Shown here piece after piece: positions 1-6,614 of a stretch of DNA of 19,461 bases. Position numbers and translations under genes: made by a program. The stretch is from a bacterium (GTDB lineage: Bacteria > Vulcanimicrobiota > Vulcanimicrobiia > Vulcanimicrobiales > SCRA01): positions 1 through 19,461 of the forward strand of contig SCRI01000041.1 in NCBI GenBank assembly GCA_004298675.1, written 5' to 3'. Position 1 is the stretch's first letter. The number at the start of each line of letters is the position of its first letter. The notes under the pieces were generated by a model. It was not told where the DNA came from and ran no database searches. It was given only the letters and a program-made list of their open reading frames with translations.

Positions 1-1221
1 AGTGAGCGCGAGGATGTAAAGCGGCGTGTCGTCATTGATATTCAGCCCGTCGTCCTCGACCTCCCCGTTGACCGCATGGTAGTACTCCGGCAACTTTCCG
101 TTGGCATATTGCCGTTTTGCAATGTTCTCCAAAAGTGCCCGCGAGAATGCGGGCAAGAAGTAGTCGTTTCCATACACGAACCACGCGCTGTCTCGCACGA
201 CGACTGCCGACGAGGCGCCCGGGTCATTCGTGAAGGCGCAGCCCTGCGGATAGGCCGCCATGACGCGGCGCATGTTGACTTTGCTCCAGAGTGCCCCCTC
301 GTTGATGACGGCGTCGGGCGTCAGCACTTGTGACGCACGGAGACAGTCTTCGAGATGCCCGATCGTGCGATGCAAGGCAGTATCGGGGTCCGGTGCAGAT
401 TGGTAGCACTGCACGGCCTCGTCCACGCTCCGCGCGAAGACGCCGGCTTTCAAATAAAGGCGATGCGTTTCTCCAGGCGGCAATTCGATGTCAAGCTGCA
501 GCTGTCCGAGTACATCTCCGAAGGCGTCCGTGGAGTTTCCGAGAGCGTGGACATGTGACGGGTCGTAGGCGCTTCCAAAGTCGAAAGTCGTACCGTAACG
601 TGTCGGCGGTTCCGTCAATCCGAAAATTCGAACTGCGTTCGCCATCGAGTGGTTCCAGGCGACGAGCGCGTTGAGCCGTTCATCGAAGACAGCGCGCACG
701 TCTGCTGGAGTTGAACCGCGTAATCTACCCGACGCCACGATGCGCAGTTGCTGCTGTGTGCGGCTGCGGTTCGACAGCGTGACGACTTGGTACACGATGG
801 ATGGATCGTTCGCCGGCCCACTGTCGGAGAGGGCAACGAACGTCGTCTCGCTGACGGCAATGCTCCCCGCCACGGTGTAGGTGACACGCTGGTACGCGGG
901 ATGAATCTCAAATGTCCGCCTGGGACCGTCCGGCCGCAGACCGATATACGTGACTGCCGACGGGTCCTCGCGATGCGAGAACCGAGCTGCCGCGAGTGGA
1001 AGCGTCATCCCGCCGTACTGAAGCGCGATCGTACCAAACAGGCTTTCACCGAGCACCGTCGAGAAGACGCGCTCTATCGCTCCGGTGTTCTTCGTGTGAA
1101 TCCACACGGCACCATTGCCGAGGCTCGCGCCCATACCAAGGGCCGAGTCGGGCAGCACATACGCGGGCAGAGATCCGCTCCCGGCCGGTCTCGTGACAGT
1201 GAGCGCAGGAGTAGTTTCCAT
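1..1221 (-). CDS. Putative six-hairpin glycoside hydrolase (GH15/amylo-glucosidase-like), 3' end beyond window
   Basis: An uninterrupted minus-strand frame gives 407 residues and stays open at the left edge, so the protein is C-terminally incomplete. The N-terminal part (about residues 10-230) is beta-rich and resembles the sandwich domain that precedes an (alpha/alpha)6 barrel. The later part carries NDPGASSAVVVRDSAWF and, near the edge, EDDGLNINDDTPLYILAL, which resemble glucosidase, trehalase and debranching-type barrels. There is no signal peptide, so a cytoplasmic glycosidase is inferred. The ATG at 1221 was chosen because the frame closes upstream at 1261-1263 and a weak GGTGG lies about 8 nt before it; a GTG at 1230 is possible. 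The general fold class is likely, but the substrate is unknown because the catalytic region is mostly outside the window. Confidence 0.75.
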   Translation of the reverse strand, partial: METTPALTVTRPAGSGSLPAYVLPDSALGMGASLGNGAVWIHTKNTGAIERVFSTVLGESLFGTIALQYGGMTLPLAAARFSHREDPSAVTYIGLRPDGPRRTFEIHPAYQRVTYTVAGSIAVSETTFVALSDSGPANDPSIVYQVVTLSNRSRTQQQLRIVASGRLRGSTPADVRAVFDERLNALVAWNHSMANAVRIFGLTEPPTRYGTTFDFGSAYDPSHVHALGNSTDAFGDVLGQLQLDIELPPGETHRLYLKAGVFARSVDEAVQCYQSAPDPDTALHRTIGHLEDCLRASQVLTPDAVINEGALWSKVNMRRVMAAYPQGCAFTNDPGASSAVVVRDSAWFVYGNDYFLPAFSRALLENIAKRQYANGKLPEYYHAVNGEVEDDGLNINDDTPLYILALT

Positions 1222-1272
1222 ATCGTCCACCGATCGGCTTTGCAGAGACGCTGCGCTACGTTACAGCGCTGG

Positions 1273-1503
1273 TCAGCAGCACCGATGCGTGCTGAAAACC
1301 GCCGACGCCATGGTGTCGATCTCGCTTCCGGTAGCTCCGATTGCGAGACCGACTACAGCATAGGTGGCCGAAAGAATGATGCTCCCAGCCCGGGAGCGCC
1401 TTAGTTGTGAGATCATGACAAGCATCGAACATACCACGAGAATATCGAGCGGAGGCGATCGTGAGAGCCGTTCAAACCGCTTACCTCCCTCTCGCCTCCC
1501 CAT
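1273..1503 (-). CDS. Possible small membrane protein (doubtful)
   Basis: This is a 76-residue frame with two hydrophobic stretches, around LDILVVCSMLVMI and IILSATYAVVGLAIGATG, separated by a basic QLRRSRAG turn, as in a small two-helix membrane protein. It ends 51 nt before the glycoside hydrolase start and could belong to the same minus-strand unit. No Shine-Dalgarno sequence is visible before the ATG at 1503. Third-position GC is lower than in neighbouring genes, and I do not recognise the family. It may be a remnant rather than a gene. Confidence 0.3.
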   Translation of the reverse strand: MGRREGGKRFERLSRSPPLDILVVCSMLVMISQLRRSRAGSIILSATYAVVGLAIGATGSEIDTMASAVFSTHRCC

Positions 1504-1537
1504 CGTCACGGGCGGCCTACACTTTGGGATTAGGGAG

Positions 1538-1750
1538 TTACGGTCCCGCAATCCAGATGTAGCGCGCCGGTGCCTGGTCGCTCTGCCGTGAGGCTGCTGT
1601 GCCATCGCAGGCACTCGGCCGAGTATCGAAGTTGGCTGCGGCCAAGTGCCGCGCCGATTGTGCAGGTAGCTGCTGTGCTGAGGCAGCCGCAGGGATTGCT
1701 AGGCCTACGAAGAGCGCCGCCGCGACGAACGCTCGCATGTTGTTGTTCAT
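1538..1750 (-). CDS. Small secreted hypothetical protein
   Basis: This 70-residue protein has a clear Sec-type signal peptide: a short polar N-terminus, a hydrophobic core (MRAFVAAALFVGLAIPAA) and an Ala-rich cleavage region near ASAQQ. The mature part would be only about 45 residues and ends in ARYIWIAGP. No family was recognised. An AGGA lies about 9 nt upstream of the ATG at 1750, and a second in-frame ATG follows four codons later. It precedes the doubtful membrane ORF and the glycoside hydrolase on the same strand, so an operon is possible. The short mature part could mean C-terminal truncation. Confidence 0.5.
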   Translation of the reverse strand: MNNNMRAFVAAALFVGLAIPAAASAQQLPAQSARHLAAANFDTRPSACDGTAASRQSDQAPARYIWIAGP

Positions 1751-2227
1751 TACAGGTTTTCCTATTTTCGCTTATCGATCTTGCGATCGCGTTTGGGATG
1801 CCACGAGTATAGCTCACGTATGCGCGCTTGGATGTAAGGTCTCTTACGAGCAGCGCTTAGCTCCAGCGACGTGACGGTAGCGGTCGCATCGCGCGCCGGG
1901 ATGGGCCGCCAAACTGCGAACGGCCGGGCGCGCGCTGGCTGTAAGATGGCCTACTGACTCGGCCTGTCCCCGCCTGTAGCATATGGTGTAAGCGAGCACC
2001 CAAGTATCGTGACGCTCGGTCAGAGGGGAGTCATGCCGACAGATCGACCAATGTTCGGGTTTCCATCTGCCGTAGCGATTCCGCATCTTCACTTGAGTCC
2101 CGCTGCGCGATGACCTCGCCTCGGCCGTATCGCCCGCCCATCGTGCAATTCGACCCCACGCTCGTCGACGTTTTCCTGCGTGTTCGCTGCTGGCAGCTCG
2201 ACGACGGGCTTGAGCACATCCAAGAAG
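1751..2227. other. Stretch without a convincing gene; possible gene remnant
   Basis: No convincing gene was found in these 477 bases. On the minus strand a TATACT hexamer near 1808-1813 could be a -10 box for the small secreted protein, but no good -35 is visible. On the plus strand, about 2100-2236 reads MTSPRPYRPPIVQFDPTLVD followed by VFLRVRCWQ and a stop. This resembles the FDPxLVDxFL tail of HD-GYP domain proteins, but nothing upstream extends the similarity. It may be a short pseudogene fragment. Confidence 0.3.
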
Positions 2228-2548
2228 ATGACACCTGAAAGCAGAAGTGAACGCGGCGCTCCTCCGATAGACAGGGCCCCGAACCTAGACCTTTGGCGCC
2301 GCCTCGGCGCGAACGCAGCCCGTTACGCTTTCAGCAACAGTCATGCGGCTCGGTTCCGGCACGCCGAGGAAATGCTCCGGCACGCCTGGCGACCCGGCCT
2401 CTGCGACGAATGCCGCAGCGCATGGCTCGAAGGCTATGCCGAGGAGTACAGCTCCAACACCGGCAGTGCACGATTGAACGGCACAACGCGCCCCGCTACC
2501 GCAGATGGCCTGAAAGGAGGCCGAGATTCGCGACGACGATTGGGGTGA
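2228..2548 (+). CDS. Hypothetical protein, tail-to-tail with nrtS
   Basis: The frame gives about 106 residues from an ATG at 2228. The middle (about residues 20-75) has strongly GC-ending codons and a protein-like composition, including HAEEMLRHAWRPGLCDECR and AWLEGYAEEYS. The two cysteines form a CxxC (CDEC) that might bind a metal. The last 20 or so residues overlap the 3' end of nrtS on the other strand and are basic and low-complexity, so the native C-terminus may be lost. No family was recognised and no good ribosome binding site is visible. The antisense frame 2285-2563 is less gene-like. Confidence 0.4.
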   Translation: MTPESRSERGAPPIDRAPNLDLWRRLGANAARYAFSNSHAARFRHAEEMLRHAWRPGLCDECRSAWLEGYAEEYSSNTGSARLNGTTRPATADGLKGGRDSRRRLG

Positions 2549-2738
2549 TGTAGTTGAGAACAATCTTCAGCACGAGGAGATCTGTAACACCGCCGCGCCA
2601 GAGAGCGTCGCCCTCGTTAAACAGCGTCAGCCACGTGCCAACCGCGAATCCAATCAAGATTGTCCGATAAAGGTGGTCGGGATGAGCGATGACATGCGAC
2701 GTTCGCCGGAGCTGGCCAGACGTCTTGGAACGCGTCAT
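2496..2738 (-). CDS. nrtS: NrtS-like nitrate/nitrite transporter
   Basis: This is an 80-residue protein with two predicted membrane helices. The pattern GFAVGTWLTLFNEGDAL followed by KIVLNYITPIVVANLGLLSG matches small NrtS-type transporters, which carry a GTxLTLxNxGDAL turn and a TYLVPYxVxxxG helix. The family was first characterised in cyanobacteria as a nitrate/nitrite uptake protein in the inner membrane. The ATG at 2738 was preferred over a longer basic extension to 2801 because the extension lies inside the upstream gene. The upstream MerF-like gene stops one base before this ATG (TGA-C-ATG), so the two are translationally coupled. Family assignment is fairly sure; substrate is inferred from family only. 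Confidence 0.7.
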   Translation of the reverse strand: MTRSKTSGQLRRTSHVIAHPDHLYRTILIGFAVGTWLTLFNEGDALWRGGVTDLLVLKIVLNYITPIVVANLGLLSGHLR

Positions 2739-2739
2739 G

Positions 2740-3006
2740 TCAGCGGCCCAGCCTCGCCTCCGGCAAGCCTTTCCCGCTCCGCGCGCGGCACGCCGCCGCA
2801 CGGCGCCGGCGCACGACGAATGCTACGACAACGAGCGCACCTACCGCAGCAGCCGCGACCACAGAGAAGCGGCGTGCGCCTGTCAGTACAAGTGCCGTGA
2901 GTGAGAACCCGGTCGCGGCGAGCACGAACGGGGTCGCGCAGCAGACAAGGGCCGCTGCTGCAGCGCCGAGCGCTACAAGCCAGTCGAACGGCGACTCTGA
3001 TCTCAC
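2740..3006 (-). CDS. MerF-like small membrane transporter
   Basis: This 88-residue protein has two hydrophobic helices. Helix 1 carries the vicinal cysteine pair in CCATPFVLAATG (Cys22-Cys23), the hallmark of MerF/MerT-type mercuric ion transporters (compare CCxTPVLVxLLG). Helix 2 (about residues 45-66) is followed by RRRRAAAC, leaving one cysteine where MerF has a second pair. The C-terminal tail SGKGLPEARLGR is extra. The start is GTG at 3006 with no clear Shine-Dalgarno. It heads a two-gene unit with nrtS. No MerR or MerA is in view, so mercury specificity is uncertain. A generic thiol or metal membrane protein is the alternative. Confidence 0.55.
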   Translation of the reverse strand: MRSESPFDWLVALGAAAAALVCCATPFVLAATGFSLTALVLTGARRFSVVAAAAVGALVVVAFVVRRRRAAACRARSGKGLPEARLGR

Positions 3007-3057
3007 GACTACGGCGAGATGCCCGGACGAATACGCAGCTTAGTCATTTGAGAAGAC

Positions 3058-3085
3058 AATATATCATGTAATCATGAAGTGTCAA
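3058..3085 (-). promoter_or_regulatory. Strong promoter with inverted-repeat operator for the MerF-like/nrtS unit
   Basis: On the minus strand a perfect -35 TTGACA (3085-3080) is followed by a 16-bp spacer and a -10 TATATT (3063-3058). The spacer contains the inverted repeat TCATG-TAAT-CATGA (3064-3077), placed where an ArsR-type repressor or similar regulator would block RNA polymerase. Transcription would start near 3051, about 45 nt before the GTG at 3006. No regulator gene was found beside it. Confidence 0.65.
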
Positions 3086-3232
3086 GCATCGCGATCTGGG
3101 CAAGCGGCAGCGGACGCGAGTGCCATGAGCGCCAGCCGTTTCGCGGCGCGTGCGGCCTCGAGATTGCCGCGTTTCGCCCCGGACGCCGCGGACACGAGAA
3201 CCATGCGAAATGAGAGTTGGCGTTTCATGAGG

Positions 3233-3670
3233 GCCACTAGCACGTCGGCGGTAGACCGGCCTGTGTACGGCTACGGGCCGTCAAGGTTCCGACACGCGCT
3301 GGATCCGCTAGACGTACTCGTCGACAAGCCGGCCACGCCGCCACCGCACTGCAGGATGGACGCCTGCCTTCGGCTGCTCACGCCGCGCCGCGGAGACTTC
3401 CAGTGCGTCGAGAAGCGTGCGGGTCGTCTCATCGTCGTGCCCATCGCGCCGGTGAGGCTTCCGATCGGCGCTCTCAACAACCGCCGCTACTACCTTGGGG
3501 TACGGGGCCCTTGTCGCCCTGCGTACTGGAGTGGCGCGCGGCAGCAGTTGAACTTGTTCTCGCGAAAGGCGCACTTCACATGCCTCCTCTCATCCCTTCT
3601 GTGCCTACGACCGTTTATCACATCATAGAAGTTGCACTGAGCAGGCCTTGCGAAGAAAGCTTCACAGGCG
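3233..3670. repeat. Relic of a duplicated arginine cluster: left end fused to right end
   Basis: Positions 3233-3298 match 8761-8826 with 7 mismatches in 66 bases. They hold the last codons (ACRNLDGP-stop, versus ACRNVGGT-stop in LysR) and the 3' flank of the lysR gene. From 3298 on, the sequence matches 14416-14791: the last codons of the ureohydrolase (LDPLDVLVDKPATPPPH versus LDPLHVLVDDPAPQPPH, stop mutated to TGC), the antisense small gene and its upstream region. Order and orientation are the same as in the full cluster, with the roughly 5.6 kb between missing. This is best explained as a second cluster copy that lost its interior and then diverged. Confidence 0.75.
3308..3574 (-). CDS. 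Orphan small protein, paralogue A
   Basis: This is an 88-residue basic protein with a GTG start at 3574. A perfect AGGAGG lies 8 nt upstream, which decides the start. It is roughly 74% identical by eye to the product at 14426-14695; shared blocks include LLPRATPVRRA, YPKVVA, VVESAD, TRTLLDALE and a DEYV C-terminus. Start, ribosome binding site, frame and stop are all kept, and the only length difference is one codon in a variable linker (about residues 65-72). No membrane segment, signal peptide or known motif is visible, and I do not recognise the family. It lies within the cluster relic and may still be expressed. Confidence 0.55.
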   Translation of the reverse strand: MRLSREQVQLLPRATPVRRATRAPYPKVVAAVVESADRKPHRRDGHDDETTRTLLDALEVSAARREQPKAGVHPAVRWRRGRLVDEYV

Positions 3671-3699
3671 TGTTATGGCCGGGATACCAATCCGCGAAT

Positions 3700-4083
3700 T
3701 CACGGCGCGGACCTTGCTCTCTCAGGGGCAGCATCTATCATTCGCAACGAAACAGGATCGCCCGCGGGAGCCGCGTCGTCGCACAGTGAGCGCTGCCACC
3801 AAGACACGTCGCACCAACGGTCGAGCTTGAACGCAACACTGCGGTAGACGCCAACCGGCTCAAAACCAACGGCTCTGTGCAGGGCAACGCTCGCATCATT
3901 CGGGAGCGTGATACCAGCGTATGCACGGTGGTATCGCTGCTTCGCCAAGAGGCGGAAGAGCGAGGCATAGAGCGTTCGCACGATCCCCATACGGCGGCTC
4001 CGCTCCGCGACGTACGCGGTTACGTCGACGGACCAGCGATAGGCGGCACGCTCGCGATGCCGGCCCGCGTAGACATAGCCCCT
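3700..4083 (-). pseudogene. Phosphinothricin-type GNAT acetyltransferase, 5'-truncated
   Basis: The frame encodes the C-terminal part of a PAT/Bar-like N-acetyltransferase: GYVYAGRHRERAAYRWSVDV, then a GNAT core, then YAGITLPNDASVALHRAVGF and YRSVAFKLDRW. These enzymes acetylate phosphinothricin, methionine sulfone or related amino-acid analogues. About the first 80-90 residues of the usual 170-190 are missing. The fragment begins directly after, and in the same frame as, the TAA ending the MFS gene, so it has no start of its own except an internal ATG at 3990, which would remove the acetyl-CoA-site strand. An extra tail of about 25 residues follows the normal end. It is probably non-functional. 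Confidence 0.75.
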
Positions 4084-5577
4084 TTACGAGCGTTTGAGCT
4101 CTGGGGCGTAGGGACGAAAGAACGGTACGAGGATCGCACTCAGCATGGCGATCGTTGCGACCACGAGCGTCACGTCGGCAAAGGCCAACGTGTAGGATTG
4201 CTCCGTGATGAGTCTCACGAGGATCTGGACGGTGTGCAGATGTGCGGGTAGGTGGGCAAATGCCAACCGGCTCGGCGTTGCACTCGAACGTAAGACCTGG
4301 TAATGGAAAGCAAAGCGGTGAGCCAGCACGCTCTGGACGATGGCAGGCGTGGCCTCCCCTCCGAGTTGCAAGCCCAATCCGAGCATGGTGGTAATCCCAA
4401 GCGTCTGCGAACGTGGAACTGCGCGCAAAACGCTCCACAGCAGCGGTACCACTGCCGGCGCGATGGCAATACCCCCCACAGCAAACGAGACGATGACGGT
4501 GCCGAAGCTCGCGGCGGTGGTCGTCGCGAAGGACTGCATGACGTTCGACAGCGCGAGCAGGCCCAGGCCGACGAAGAGCAAGAGGCGCACCGGCATCGGC
4601 CGGCGATCCATGGTGATGCCGAGGAGGAAGACAAGAGGCACGAAGACGAGCGCCCGCACGGCGGTCAACTCGCCGGCAAGCGTAGCCGTAAAGTGGAGAG
4701 ACTGTTCCGCGAACTGCAGCACGATGGCCACGACGGCAGAGAGCACGGTCGCGACGGGTACGATCAGCAGCACTCCCGCCGCCACGACGGGCACGGCAAA
4801 GAGGCTTCGATCGATGAGCGGATTGGGGGTACGCAGCTCCCAGGCGAGGAAACCGGCTGTTGCCGCCACGGAGAGTGCGACGAGCAGGCCGATACGAGGC
4901 TCGCTCCACCAGCTATAGCGCTCGCCTTCATAGAGCACAAATTGGAGCGGAACGAGCGCCCCCGCGAGAAGACTGGCACCGATCCAGTCGAGCTCGCGCC
5001 TGCTCGCAGTCTCCTGCTCCGGTAGGGACCTCGAGCACAAGAAGGCGGACACCAGTGCCAGCATCCCCACGATCAGGAACGTCCAGCGCCACGAGTCATC
5101 GTTGTCGACGAGAAATCCGCCAATGAGGGGTCCAAGGGCGAGGGGCGCCCCGACGAACGTTCCGGCGAAGATCACCTGGCTGAGACCCAACTTCTGCTCG
5201 GGCAGCGCCTGTCGAAGGATCGCCTGTGAGACTGCAATGAGGCCGGCTCCAAAGGCTCCCTGAACCGCCCGCCACCACACCAGCTCGACGATGGAAGTCG
5301 AGAACGCGCAGAAAAATGCCGCCGCCGCGAAGCCGGCGAGGGACAATAGGTAGTAGCGCCGGCGGCCTAGCCACGCGCTCAGCCATGGACTGAGCGGCAA
5401 GACGGCGATGTTGGCCATGAGATATGCGATAGCGACCCAGTCGCCTTCATCGCTCGTTGCCGCCAGGTGACCGCGAACGAGGGGTAGAGTCACCGCCAGC
5501 ATTCTGCCGTCGAGAGCCTGCGCCATCGTGGCCCAGGCCACACCCATGATGAGGGCCTGAGGCGGATGGCGATTCAC
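4084..5577 (-). CDS. MFS multidrug exporter, DHA2 (EmrB/QacA-like) family
   Basis: The product is about 497 residues with some 14 hydrophobic segments, as in 14-helix proton-driven drug exporters of the inner membrane. Visible family features are MAQALDGRMLAVTLP in helix 1 (in place of the usual LDTTIVNVALP), a GRRRYYLLSL basic loop after helix 2, WWRAVQGAFGAGLIAVSQAIL near helix 4, and GALLGPLIGG-like GAPLALGPLIGGFLVD in helix 5. The frame is open to 5694, but that part overlaps the upstream 51-aa gene, so GTG 5577 was chosen, 23 nt after that gene's stop; ATG 5547 is possible. The ribosome site is weak, suggesting coupling. A TetR operator precedes the two-gene unit. Substrate is unknown. 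Confidence 0.85.
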   Translation of the reverse strand: MNRHPPQALIMGVAWATMAQALDGRMLAVTLPLVRGHLAATSDEGDWVAIAYLMANIAVLPLSPWLSAWLGRRRYYLLSLAGFAAAAFFCAFSTSIVELVWWRAVQGAFGAGLIAVSQAILRQALPEQKLGLSQVIFAGTFVGAPLALGPLIGGFLVDNDDSWRWTFLIVGMLALVSAFLCSRSLPEQETASRRELDWIGASLLAGALVPLQFVLYEGERYSWWSEPRIGLLVALSVAATAGFLAWELRTPNPLIDRSLFAVPVVAAGVLLIVPVATVLSAVVAIVLQFAEQSLHFTATLAGELTAVRALVFVPLVFLLGITMDRRPMPVRLLLFVGLGLLALSNVMQSFATTTAASFGTVIVSFAVGGIAIAPAVVPLLWSVLRAVPRSQTLGITTMLGLGLQLGGEATPAIVQSVLAHRFAFHYQVLRSSATPSRLAFAHLPAHLHTVQILVRLITEQSYTLAFADVTLVVATIAMLSAILVPFFRPYAPELKRS

Positions 5578-5600
5578 GCCATCGAATCTTGCGCCTCGGG

Positions 5601-5756
5601 TCAACACAGCGAAGAACGGCAGTCTACCATCGCCAGCGCCCAGCCGCTTGGGGTGCGAGTACGCACGAGATAGCCGTTCTCGGTCCGGTCGCACACTTGG
5701 TAACCGGCCTTGATCGCAGTGGCGAGCGAACTGAAGACATGCACACCTGAGAACAT
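5601..5756 (-). CDS. 51-aa conserved-looking small protein upstream of the MFS exporter
   Basis: This short gene encodes 51 residues: MFSGVHVFSSLATAIKAG, then YQVCDRTENGYLVRTRTPSG, then WALAMVDCRSSLC. A strong GGGAGG/GAGGAAA site lies about 8 nt before the ATG at 5756, and a promoter with 17-bp spacing lies 49 nt upstream. The sequence suggests a helix (about residues 8-18) followed by a beta-hairpin (YQVCDRT, GYLVRTRT, GWALAMV), a compact cytoplasmic alpha-beta fold with no membrane segment. It is the first gene of the TetR-controlled unit with the exporter. I have an impression of similar small proteins elsewhere but cannot name the family. Function is unknown; a ligand-binding or regulatory accessory is speculation. 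Confidence 0.7.
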   Translation of the reverse strand: MFSGVHVFSSLATAIKAGYQVCDRTENGYLVRTRTPSGWALAMVDCRSSLC

Positions 5757-5804
5757 TGGGTTTCCTCCCTCACGTCATCGGAGACAGATTCGCAAGTCGC
5801 CGAT

Positions 5805-5833
5805 ACCATAACATAGTTTGAGTAGTCAGTCAA
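5805..5833 (-). promoter_or_regulatory. Promoter with TetR-type operator for the 51-aa/MFS unit
   Basis: On the minus strand -35 TTGACT (5833-5828) and -10 TATGGT (5810-5805) are separated by exactly 17 bp. Overlapping the -35 is the plus-strand sequence TGAGTAGTCAGTC (5819-5831), which matches the site before tetR (TGAGCGCTCAGTC, 6507-6519) at all positions except the central three. The shared TGAGnnnTCAGTC motif is a good candidate operator for the adjacent TetR protein. Confidence 0.7.
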
Positions 5834-5853
5834 TATAATGGGCAGGCGAATTT

Positions 5854-6456
5854 CTATGCAGACCGGCGCCGCCGGTCGCCGACGAGAATCGCCACCAAGT
5901 CCCGGACGTAGCTGTCGGGGTTCGTCTCTAGATCGAAGATCGCCGCGAGCAAGATGCTGGAGACGAAGGCTTGCGCCATGAGCTTTGTGTTCGTTCGGTC
6001 GAGCGCGCCGCGTTGCACGGCTCGGTCGAGGTAGCTCGCCACGCGCGCGATCGAGCGGCGCCGCAACTCACGCAGACGGTCGGCGACGGAGCGATGGGAG
6101 GTCATCTCCTTGAAGAAGATGCGAGCGAGATCTTCGTGATCCCTCAACCATTGGAAAAGGCGAGTACCCGCCACCTTCAGGCCTCTGCTTGGAGGCTCGT
6201 CGGCCAGGCTATCAACCGTCTCTTCGATCACGTCGATGAGGTTTCTGCTCTTGAAGATCTCCTCGAGAAGCGCCTCCTTGCTCTCGAAGTAGTAAAAGAC
6301 CAAACCGCCGGGGACCTCGGCCTCGGCGGCGATCGCCTTGGTGGCAGTCGCGTCGAAGCCGCGCTCCGCGAAGAGCTTGAGCGCCGCCGCAAGGATTCTC
6401 TCGCGCGCTCCTGCTGGCGGCGCGACGCGCGCGCCCTTCTTCTTCGTACCGGCCAT
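5854..6456 (-). CDS. TetR-family transcriptional repressor
   Basis: This 200-residue protein is of typical TetR length. After a basic tail (MAGTKKKGARV) comes the TetR N-terminal domain: RERILAAALKLFAERGFDAT, then the helix-turn-helix TKAIAAEAEVPGGLVFYYF with the recognition helix and the family signature YYFESKEALLEEIF (about residues 54-69). The rest is the helical ligand-binding and dimerisation domain with no recognisable ligand motif. A GGAGGG lies 12 nt before the ATG. It is followed on the same strand by the 51-aa gene and the exporter, which have their own promoter. A palindrome upstream of tetR and a matching site before the exporter unit indicate autoregulation and control of drug efflux. 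Confidence 0.9.
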   Translation of the reverse strand: MAGTKKKGARVAPPAGARERILAAALKLFAERGFDATATKAIAAEAEVPGGLVFYYFESKEALLEEIFKSRNLIDVIEETVDSLADEPPSRGLKVAGTRLFQWLRDHEDLARIFFKEMTSHRSVADRLRELRRRSIARVASYLDRAVQRGALDRTNTKLMAQAFVSSILLAAIFDLETNPDSYVRDLVAILVGDRRRRSA

Positions 6457-6505
6457 CCGTTCGCAGAGCCCTCCGTCAGTTGGGTACGGGATAGCGTACT
6501 ACTAT

Positions 6506-6519
6506 CTGAGCGCTCAGTC
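6506..6519 (-). promoter_or_regulatory. Operator palindrome upstream of tetR
   Basis: CTGAGCGCTCAG (6506-6517) is a perfect 12-bp palindrome about 50 nt before the tetR start. The 13-mer TGAGCGCTCAGTC (6507-6519) recurs at 5819-5831 with only the central triplet changed. A TGGACT hexamer just before it on the minus strand could be the -35, with TACGCT 17 bp on as -10, which would place the operator inside the tetR promoter. Confidence 0.65.
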
Positions 6520-6614
6520 CATATTGCCTACTACCACTCCTACGTCACCGTGAATACGTGTCGCGCTGAAGAGCCGGCGACCCGAACGATGCGGCCCGTA
6601 CTCGTTTCGTAGGG

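Noticed and set aside
748-1404. Plus-strand ORF of 218 aa
   Set aside because: Arg/Ser-rich shadow of the glycoside hydrolase frame on the minus strand, which has a coherent protein sequence across the whole stretch.
2285-2563. Minus-strand ORF of 92 aa with a hydrophobic start
   Set aside because: Overlaps the nrtS 3' end in another frame and has weaker codon bias than the plus-strand hypothetical gene.
3088-3226. Minus-strand 48-aa frame starting MKRQLSFRMVLVSAASG
   Set aside because: No ribosome site, no recognisable family, and it runs into the MerF-like promoter; considered as an ArsR-type regulator but no helix-turn-helix is present.
3074-3628. Plus-strand ORF of 184 aa
   Set aside because: It joins unrelated sequence with the ureohydrolase-tail remnant and the antisense of the small gene; it is a by-product of the relic, not a gene.
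3896-4909. Minus-strand ORF of 337 aa
   Set aside because: Arg-rich alternative frame of the MFS exporter; it has no membrane segments or family motifs.
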